From assembly GCA_022508615.1 (NCBI GenBank), contig JAFLUW010000005.1:1-34563 (forward strand): a stretch of DNA of 34,563 bases. The letters run 5' to 3'. The stretch is from Prevotellaceae bacterium. Lineage in GTDB: Bacteria; Bacteroidota; Bacteroidia; Bacteroidales; Bacteroidaceae. The notes under the pieces were generated by a model. The model was not told where the DNA came from. It saw nothing but the letters and a program-made list of their open reading frames with translations, and searched no databases. Shown one piece after another: positions 27,677-34,563 of this stretch. A program made the translations under genes and the position numbers. Numbering within the stretch: the first letter of the stretch is position 1; the number at the start of each line of letters is the position of its first letter.

Positions 27677-27824
27677 GCGAAACACAAGGAATTGCGGGCT
27701 TTGCGCCGCCGGCTTTGTCGCCGGCGGGCCGTTTTTCGGCTGTCGAAGACAGGCTTCGAGCGCAGTTTGGATTGCCTCGAACAGATTTTTGTACGAAAAA
27801 AGCGGCTGAAACATATAAAAATGT

Positions 27825-27832
27825 TAACTTTG
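27825..27832 (+). promoter_or_regulatory. Bacteroidetes -7 box (TAACTTTG) for the outer-membrane protein/sialidase pair
   Basis: ACATATAAAAATGTTAACTTTGTCC, TAnnTTTG match about 90 bp upstream of the ATG at 27924. Confidence 0.5.
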
Positions 27833-27923
27833 TCCCGTGGCTGTTGTTTAAAGTCGCGCCCGGCTGGCAGAATGTCGGCTATTTGGAAATTGAACAAACC
27901 AGAACAAATTAAATAACCAGAAC

Positions 27924-28793
27924 ATGAAAAAGAGTGTATTGCTTTTGCTCGCGTTAGTTTTTGTGTCCGGTGCAAAAGCACAAGAAGAAAACGAAACGCA
28001 GACCGTCGGTGCTGCACAAGAAACGGTTGACTCCTTAGCAGCAGTGGTTAATGCGCTGACAGCCCAGGTTGCCCAAGCGGAAGAGGACCGCACGAGCGAA
28101 AAAATTTGGAAACGCAAAAAATACTTTTATTTGGGCATAGGAGGAACGAGCCTCGAAATGGAAACGCCGGAGGGTTTAATCGCTCCTTATAAGAGCCAGG
28201 CATCGTTTGGCCTGACTTTCGGAAAAACGTTTTATCTTCATAAAAAGCCGTTGGCTGGATTGGTTAAGTTTGGCCTTGACTGGACGTGGATGGATCTCAG
28301 TTATGCCCGTTATAAGAAAGGAAGCGGTTTTGATATGAACGGTCTTTTAGGAAATTTAGGAGATTATGAAGATTGGGATGATTGGGATGATTGGGATGAC
28401 GAAGATGAGGATCTTTCGGATAGATTGAATGTCGGCATGCACCAGTTAGAATATGGAATGGGTATCGGTCCCTCGGTAACGGTAACACCTTTCCGTCCAT
28501 TGGGCATTGATGCGCTGAACTATGTGAAAGTTTCTGCTTTCTTCCATTGGCAACCTTCGTACTCGGCTGTAATCAACTCGGAGGACGGCGAAACCAATCT
28601 TAATCATGGATATTGCAACTTCTTCAAGTTCGGTCTCGGACTTTCGTGGAAGGTACTTACCATTGGTTATGAGCACCGTTGGGGTAGTGCAAAGTATAAC
28701 TCGCAAATCTTTGACGACAACGAGCTGAACAGCGGCGACAAGATGAACCATAAGACGACGAACAATCGTTTTGTCATAGGTTTCCGCTTCTAA
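27924..28793 (+). CDS. Outer-membrane beta-barrel-like protein with acidic Trp-Asp repeat
   Basis: Signal peptide MKKSVLLLLALVFVSGAKAQ; coiled-coil-like N-terminal region; alternating beta-strand pattern; terminal ...NNRFVIGFRF. Confidence 0.75.
   Translation: MKKSVLLLLALVFVSGAKAQEENETQTVGAAQETVDSLAAVVNALTAQVAQAEEDRTSEKIWKRKKYFYLGIGGTSLEMETPEGLIAPYKSQASFGLTFGKTFYLHKKPLAGLVKFGLDWTWMDLSYARYKKGSGFDMNGLLGNLGDYEDWDDWDDWDDEDEDLSDRLNVGMHQLEYGMGIGPSVTVTPFRPLGIDALNYVKVSAFFHWQPSYSAVINSEDGETNLNHGYCNFFKFGLGLSWKVLTIGYEHRWGSAKYNSQIFDDNELNSGDKMNHKTTNNRFVIGFRF
28371..28397 (+). repeat. 9-bp tandem repeat GATTGGGAT x3 (encodes DWD)
   Basis: gattgggat-gattgggat-gattgggat-gac; protein DYEDWDDWDDWDDEDEDLSD. 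Confidence 0.9.
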
Positions 28794-28839
28794 ATACGCG
28801 CAAACAAGATTCTAACAAATAACCAAACCCTTAAATTTT

Positions 28840-31800
28840 ATGAAAAACAGATGGATGATGCTCATGGTCTGCCTTGTGGCGACTGTGACTTCCGTGCTGG
28901 CGGACGTCACGCCGTTTCGTAATCACCGTTACGACGCGTTCAGAATTCTGCCCGTCAACAGCGAGAACATCGTGTTTGTCGGAAACAGCATTACCCACAT
29001 GCACGAATGGTGGGAGGCTTTCGGCAACAACAAAGTGATTAACCGCGGAAATTCGGGCACGGTGTCCGGCGAGATTCTGGACAATCTCGAAGCCATTTTG
29101 CCCGGAAAGCCTGCAAAGATTTTCCTGATGATCGGCACGAACGACCTCGGCACGCAAGGCATCAACACAGCCGAACATGTAGCCCGAAATGTGCGCACGG
29201 CTGTGAAACGCACGCAGAAGGAATCGCCCGAGACCGAAATCTACATACAAAGCATTCTGCCCAGCAACGTAGGTCTGCGCACGGTGGAAGTCCAAAAGCA
29301 GACCAACGACAGCCTGCGTCAGATTTGTCTGGAAACGGGCGCCACGTATGTCGACCTTTGGGACAAACTCATAGGCATTCTTTCAGGCGGACAGGCTTCG
29401 TTCGACCAATTGCACCTGACAGCTACGTCGTATCGCATCTGGTGCAAGGAAATCGCGAAATATGTAGGCTCGGATTGCACTTATCCCGACAACGCGACAA
29501 ACAATGCCTGCGGCATAGGCGCTTCGCAGGGCATGCGCACCACGACTTTCGGCATGAGCAAGATAAATGCCGACGACATTCTCTTGATCGGCGACGAGAT
29601 GCTTCACGGCGGCGAGTGGCACGAACTGCTCCATTCGGACAAAGTGAAAGATCGCGGCATAGGTTGGGGCTATGCCGTGCCGAATATCTCCGTGACCAAC
29701 GCTTCGCTGCAAGCCATCTTCAAGGGAAGGGCCGACAATGAGACGCCCAAGGCCGCTTTCTTCTATTCCGGTACGCCTAATGTGAACAATACGGCGAACA
29801 ATCTCGACAATGTGGCCGCGGAATATCGCGCGATGATAGAAAATGCCCGTAAGTTGGCCCCCACGACCAAGATATATATCCTCTCGCTGCTGCCCAACAG
29901 CACGGCTGCGACCAACACCAATCGCGTTGTGCCTTTCAACGAAAAACTGAAAAAGATGGCCGGCGAAATGGCCAACGTGGAATACGTCGACATCTATACG
30001 CCTATGGTCAGCAACGGCGCGGCCAACACCAAATATATCAGCAGCGGAAACTTCATGATGGGTTTGGGCTATGCCAAACTTTCCGAAATCATTGCGGAAG
30101 CAATAGGCGATAAGAGCATTACGCCCACCACGGAAGAAGACGCGCAGAAACTTCTCGACCGTTTTGCAAGCCGCAATGCAATTGCAACCGTAATCAACTC
30201 GCTCGAAGGCCTGACCATAGGCACCGGCACCGGTGCTTATACGGCCGAAAACGCCGCCGCGCTCCGCAAAGGCGTGGAAGAGGCTTACGCGCTTTTGGCT
30301 ACCGACGCTACGGCCGACCAGCTTTCGGCCAAGAGCGCCGAATTGCAAAAACTGCTCACGGAGTTGTTGCCCAAAATCAACATGCCGACCGCCAGCACCA
30401 CCGGCGACGAGCACTGGTATAAGCTCAGCACGCCGCGGCGCGCCGGCCTTTATCTCTCTTCGGGGGGCGTTGGTGCCGGCATTACGGGCGTGGCCGACAA
30501 CAACTACGCCAACACTATGTGGAAGTTCGTGAAGCGTGCCGACAACACGTTCGATATAGTCAACCGCAACGACAATTCGTATATCAATCCCTCGGCTGCC
30601 AACAACACGCAGATTTCTACTTCGGCCGCTGCGCCCTCGACCGGCTGGAAACTCAGCTATACCGACGCCGCCGGCACGTATATCATTACGAACGGCACGA
30701 ACGTGCAACTCAATCAAACGACGCTCAGCGGACAAGGCTACCCCTTGTATAACTGGGGCGGCGGCAGCAACCGCAGCGACACCGGTTGTCAGTTCGCTAT
30801 CGAAGAAGTTACCGGTTTGCCCGATGTCGAGCCCTCGAACGAACCTATCGTGACGCTTCGCGACATTACGCTCGACGGACAGGCTCCTTATAAAATAGCC
30901 GACGAGGAAGCGCAGAAAGTGTTCGCCTGCCCGACCGTGACCGTGGCTATCGATTTCACGCTTTCCAGCGCCACGGGCGAACAAATCCTCGTGGGCAGCA
31001 GCAACTCGAAAGCTTCGGCCCCTGCATCGACTGCCGGTAGTGATATTTGTGCTGTCGGCGTAGTGAATGGTAATACTATTCGTGTGCGCAACGAAGCAGG
31101 CTACTATTCTCGCAGTACTACTACCGTAGGCACGGCGCGCCATCAGATTGTCATCACGATGCAAGGCGCAAATCCCGCTTACTCCTACTATCTCGACGGC
31201 ACGAAATTGACTGATATTGCTGTGGCCAACCAAAATATCTTCGGCACTGTGAACGGCGTCGACGGACTCTATCTCGGCGGAACGGTGTTTTCGGACAATG
31301 CCAACTATCTGCCCGCTGCCGGCACGATTCACTCCGTGCGCTTCTACAATCACAGCATGTCGGCCGCCGAAGTCGCAGCCATTACTTACGATGACGACGA
31401 AGCCGAACCGATCGAAGCATTTGCCCCCGACACGAAGTGGTTCACCATGCAGTGCGCCGCTGCCGGATACTACGTCTCCAACAACGGCTCGGCCGACCAC
31501 ATCGCCCTCGACCGCGTGACCACTACGCTCGAAGACAAAGACCTCTGGTGCTTCGTGGGCAACGCCACGAGCGGATACCGTATATATAATAAGGAGGCCG
31601 GTCCCGGCAAAGTGCTCGCAGCTCCTGCCACAATGACCGGCACGAACGGCGGAACATCCTACGTCGTGCTCAAAGACATCAGCAATTTGGGCAACTATCG
31701 CGACCTTTGGAATTTCACTGAAACCGACGTGCTGGGCGCCGAAATCCCCGCCGGCTACATGTATCCCGTCGGTAGCGAAAGCCACAAGGTGAACAATCGC

Positions 31801-34260
31801 GACGGCAAGCTCGCATTCTGGAGCGCAGGCGCCGACGGCGGCAGCGCCATCCAAGTAAAATTTGCCAAGCGCACCCTTCGCGTGACCACCGAGACAGGTT
31901 CCTTCACGTCCAGCAACCCCAATGGCACATGGCACAAGACGTGGACGGCCACGGCCACCGAGCCCGGCCTCACGCTCGACGCCGGCTACAACAACATGGC
32001 CACCGACGGCACCAACCTCAGCGCCTTTGCCGGACAATACCACCCGCAAGCCTACACGCTGACCACTGACGACGGCTACTCCATCGGCAGCTACTCGTTC
32101 GACTTCACCACCGCTGCCAACTCGCAGAACGTGACGATCACGGCCGGTGATTTGAGCATGACTTCCTCCTCCGCCGAGCAACACTTCGCCGTCGACGGCC
32201 TCAAAGAGCCGACCGCTTCGTTCACACTTTCCGGCGGCAACTACGGCGCTGTGCTCAAAAACTTCGACGTGACCATCGTGCGCAGCGAAATCCCCGAAGA
32301 GCCGCAGTTCGAAGTCTTCTCCAGCCCCGCCGGAGCCATCCCCTACCGCATTCCCGCCATCACTCGCGCCCACAACGGCGACATCATCGCCGTGGCCGAC
32401 TACCGCCACTCGCGTGCCGACATAGGCATGGTGAACAACGGCCGTATCGACCTCCACGCACGCATTTCGAAAGACCACGGCCAGACGTGGGGAGAAGTCT
32501 TCCCCATTGTCGAAGGCAAAGGCGCCAACTCGCCCGACTTCATGAATGTCGCTTTCGGCGACCCCTGCATCGCGGCCGACAGCGAGAGCGACCGCGTCAT
32601 CGTCATGAGCTGCGGCGGTAACGTGTCTTTCCCCAACGGAACGCGCGACAACCACCAGAACATCGCCCGCTTCTACTCCAACGACAACGGCCAAACATGG
32701 AGCGAACCCGTCGACATCGCCGAAAGCATCTACTCGCAGTTCGACGAAAGCCCCTTCGGCCCCATCAAAGCCATGTTTGTCGGTTCGGGCAAAATCAGCC
32801 AGAGCCGCACCATTAAAGTAGGCGACTACTACCGCCTCTATTGCGCCGTGCTGGCCCGTCCGAACAGCGGTTCCAACGTCAACTTCGTGCTCTATTCCGA
32901 CGACTTCGGCGGATCGTGGAGCGTGCTGGGCGGCACCGACGTCTCGCCCATCCCCTCGGGCGGCGACGAGCCCAAGGCCGAAGAGCTGCCCGACGGCTCC
33001 GTCGTCATCAGTTCGCGCGCCCAAGGCCGTCTGTTCAACATCTTCTCCTACACCGACGTAGCCAAAGGCGAAGGCCAGTGGGGCACCATGACCCAATCGC
33101 TCGCCTCCTCCAACAACGGCATCTGCGCCCAGGGCGGCAACCCCACCAACGGCGAAATCATGATTGTTCCGGCCACGCGCACGAGCGACGGCGCCGACGT
33201 ATGGGTAGCCCTGCAATCCGTACCCTTCGGCCCCAACCGCGCCAACGTGGGCATCTACTATAAAGAGCTCGACGGCCTGCAAGACTTCGACTCCGCCGAA
33301 AGCTTCGCCAGCGACTGGGACGGCCGTCATCAGTCCAGCCGCCGCAGTTCGGCCTACTCCACCATGACATGGCAGGCCGACAACACGCTCGGCTTCGTCT
33401 ACGAAGAAGACCTCTACGGTTGCAGCGGCGGTTACACCATCGTCTACAAAAATTACAGCCTCGAACAAATCACCGACTCCGCCTACGCCTACAACGCCGA
33501 CTTCGCGCGCAACATCTTCGCCGAGACCGAAGCCATTCGCGCCAAGGTCGACGCCCTCACCGACTACGTAGGCACCAACGTAGGCAATCTCACGCAAGCC
33601 GCCGGCGCCGCCCTCGAAGCAGCCTACGCCGCCTACGCCGAGCATCCCGGCCAGGAAGCCTACATAGCCCTGAACAACGCCATCTTCTCGGCCGAGCGCG
33701 TCGTCATCAACCCCACGCTCTACTATCGCCTGCGCAACTGCGAGCGCTCGGGCGGCCAGCTCTACCTCAAAGCCAAGACCGACGGCAGCGGACTGACCGC
33801 CGCCACGCTCGACGTGAACGACAACGACCAACTCTTCCGCTTCGAGCCCTCCGGTTCCGGCTGGCTCGTCGTTAACCGCGGCCGCCAGTTCTACGTAAGC
33901 GCCACCGGCGCCGTCGAAACCGAGATACCCGTTTCGCCCGAAGCCTCGGGCGGCGCGCCCTATCGCGTCGAGTCCGACCTCGCCGGCCGCAGCGCCCTCA
34001 TCTGCCTCACGCCCGGCGGCAACTATCCCGCCATCCACTTGGCAGGCGACAACACGCGCCTCGTACCCTGGAACGCCGGCAACGCAAGCGCCTCGTTCTG
34101 GTACATTGAGCCCACCGATATCCTCACCGACATCGAGCTCGTCGCCCAGCCCGCCGCCAGCGTCGGCGCAGCCCCGCTCTACGACCTCTCGGGCCGCCGT
34201 GTCGCCCAGCCCGTGCGCGGCGTTTACATCCGCTCGGGCCGCAAGGAGCTCGTGCGCTGA
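28840..34260 (+). CDS. Multidomain secreted sialidase: SGNH hydrolase + degenerate SGNH domain + LamG-like + BNR sialidase + C-terminal T9SS-like motif
   Basis: Signal peptide; FVGNSITHMHEWW..GTND..FDQLHLTATSY (SGNH); second SGNH-like region DDILLIGDEMLHGGEW; LamG-like VAIDFTLSS...GLYLGGT; sialidase YRIPAITRAHNGDIIAVADYRHS with Asp-boxes SKDHGQTWGE, SNDNGQTWSE, SDDFGGSWSV; C-terminus LYDLSGRRVAQPVRGVYIRSGRKELVR. Confidence 0.9.
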   Translation: MKNRWMMLMVCLVATVTSVLADVTPFRNHRYDAFRILPVNSENIVFVGNSITHMHEWWEAFGNNKVINRGNSGTVSGEILDNLEAILPGKPAKIFLMIGTNDLGTQGINTAEHVARNVRTAVKRTQKESPETEIYIQSILPSNVGLRTVEVQKQTNDSLRQICLETGATYVDLWDKLIGILSGGQASFDQLHLTATSYRIWCKEIAKYVGSDCTYPDNATNNACGIGASQGMRTTTFGMSKINADDILLIGDEMLHGGEWHELLHSDKVKDRGIGWGYAVPNISVTNASLQAIFKGRADNETPKAAFFYSGTPNVNNTANNLDNVAAEYRAMIENARKLAPTTKIYILSLLPNSTAATNTNRVVPFNEKLKKMAGEMANVEYVDIYTPMVSNGAANTKYISSGNFMMGLGYAKLSEIIAEAIGDKSITPTTEEDAQKLLDRFASRNAIATVINSLEGLTIGTGTGAYTAENAAALRKGVEEAYALLATDATADQLSAKSAELQKLLTELLPKINMPTASTTGDEHWYKLSTPRRAGLYLSSGGVGAGITGVADNNYANTMWKFVKRADNTFDIVNRNDNSYINPSAANNTQISTSAAAPSTGWKLSYTDAAGTYIITNGTNVQLNQTTLSGQGYPLYNWGGGSNRSDTGCQFAIEEVTGLPDVEPSNEPIVTLRDITLDGQAPYKIADEEAQKVFACPTVTVAIDFTLSSATGEQILVGSSNSKASAPASTAGSDICAVGVVNGNTIRVRNEAGYYSRSTTTVGTARHQIVITMQGANPAYSYYLDGTKLTDIAVANQNIFGTVNGVDGLYLGGTVFSDNANYLPAAGTIHSVRFYNHSMSAAEVAAITYDDDEAEPIEAFAPDTKWFTMQCAAAGYYVSNNGSADHIALDRVTTTLEDKDLWCFVGNATSGYRIYNKEAGPGKVLAAPATMTGTNGGTSYVVLKDISNLGNYRDLWNFTETDVLGAEIPAGYMYPVGSESHKVNNRDGKLAFWSAGADGGSAIQVKFAKRTLRVTTETGSFTSSNPNGTWHKTWTATATEPGLTLDAGYNNMATDGTNLSAFAGQYHPQAYTLTTDDGYSIGSYSFDFTTAANSQNVTITAGDLSMTSSSAEQHFAVDGLKEPTASFTLSGGNYGAVLKNFDVTIVRSEIPEEPQFEVFSSPAGAIPYRIPAITRAHNGDIIAVADYRHSRADIGMVNNGRIDLHARISKDHGQTWGEVFPIVEGKGANSPDFMNVAFGDPCIAADSESDRVIVMSCGGNVSFPNGTRDNHQNIARFYSNDNGQTWSEPVDIAESIYSQFDESPFGPIKAMFVGSGKISQSRTIKVGDYYRLYCAVLARPNSGSNVNFVLYSDDFGGSWSVLGGTDVSPIPSGGDEPKAEELPDGSVVISSRAQGRLFNIFSYTDVAKGEGQWGTMTQSLASSNNGICAQGGNPTNGEIMIVPATRTSDGADVWVALQSVPFGPNRANVGIYYKELDGLQDFDSAESFASDWDGRHQSSRRSSAYSTMTWQADNTLGFVYEEDLYGCSGGYTIVYKNYSLEQITDSAYAYNADFARNIFAETEAIRAKVDALTDYVGTNVGNLTQAAGAALEAAYAAYAEHPGQEAYIALNNAIFSAERVVINPTLYYRLRNCERSGGQLYLKAKTDGSGLTAATLDVNDNDQLFRFEPSGSGWLVVNRGRQFYVSATGAVETEIPVSPEASGGAPYRVESDLAGRSALICLTPGGNYPAIHLAGDNTRLVPWNAGNASASFWYIEPTDILTDIELVAQPAASVGAAPLYDLSGRRVAQPVRGVYIRSGRKELVR

Positions 34261-34356
34261 GCCTTGGCGCCCCTTGCTCCCGCCGGGCGGACGCTCCGCC
34301 CCGCGCAGCAGGGAAGAAACCGCGCCCGGCCGAAAACAAAGCCCGCGCGTCAACTG

Positions 34357-34398
34357 AAAAATCCGGCAAACGCATACATTTGCGTTTGCCGGATTTTT
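34357..34398. terminator. Strong bidirectional intrinsic terminator after the sialidase gene
   Basis: Perfect 18-bp inverted repeat AAAAATCCGGCAAACGCA-tacatt-TGCGTTTGCCGGATTTTT. Confidence 0.92.
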
Positions 34399-34523
34399 GT
34401 TTGTTCTGCGGCGTGACGCCTGTGCCCGCCTGCGCCGACACGGGCGCAGCGTCAGTTGCACGTGGCGGCGTAAGCCGCGAAACATGCCCGGCCTAAGTAC
34501 CGATTGGCCCAAACCACGTTTTC

Positions 34524-34563
34524 ACTCATCCAGACTAAGTTGAAACTTACTCAGACCAATTTC
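34524..34563. repeat. Intergenic 21-bp-module repeat cluster R7 (truncated by window end)
   Basis: CATCCAGACTAAGTTGAAACTTACTCAGACCAATTTC; CAGAC cores at 34531 and 34552 are 21 bp apart. Confidence 0.75.

Noticed and set aside
29383-34512. 1709-aa minus-strand ORF antisense to the sialidase gene
   Set aside because: Exactly opposite a gene with clear domains; low-complexity Val/Gly/Ala-rich translation expected from the complement of C/G-ending codons. No recognisable domain.

Overview
This is a GC-rich window from a Bacteroidales-type genome, judged from protein families, TAnnTTTG-like promoters and T9SS-like C-termini. It is gene-dense and mostly housekeeping. It contains a CDP-alcohol phosphatidyltransferase plus an IspD/TarI-like cytidylyltransferase, a DUF5686 outer-membrane protein, dapB, the conserved DUF4271-hemD-rnpA-yidD block, a DPP-IV peptidase, an RlmL-like methyltransferase, upp, rnr, DUF3127, a biotin-dependent acyl-CoA carboxylase module, an SGNH + MBOAT acyltransferase pair, a flippase and dgt. 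At the edges lie two large secreted multidomain proteins, one of them a 1806-aa SGNH/pseudo-SGNH/LamG/sialidase fusion. The most unusual signal is a family of seven intergenic repeat clusters: about 1-58, 9021-9110, 11840-11907, 16437-16535, 19279-19370, 24731-24825 and 34524-34563. They are built from a roughly 21-bp module (AAGTTTGAACTTAGTCTGAGT and variants) with a quasi-palindromic core, ACTTACTCAGACTAAGT. The modules are spaced at 21 bp (19-23) and are arranged as nested perfect palindromes or direct arrays. Most carry a polar end motif, GCGTTAGTTTC, which faces the same way in all six complete clusters. Both window ends fall inside such repeats. All functional statements come from reading the translated sequence; no searches were run.
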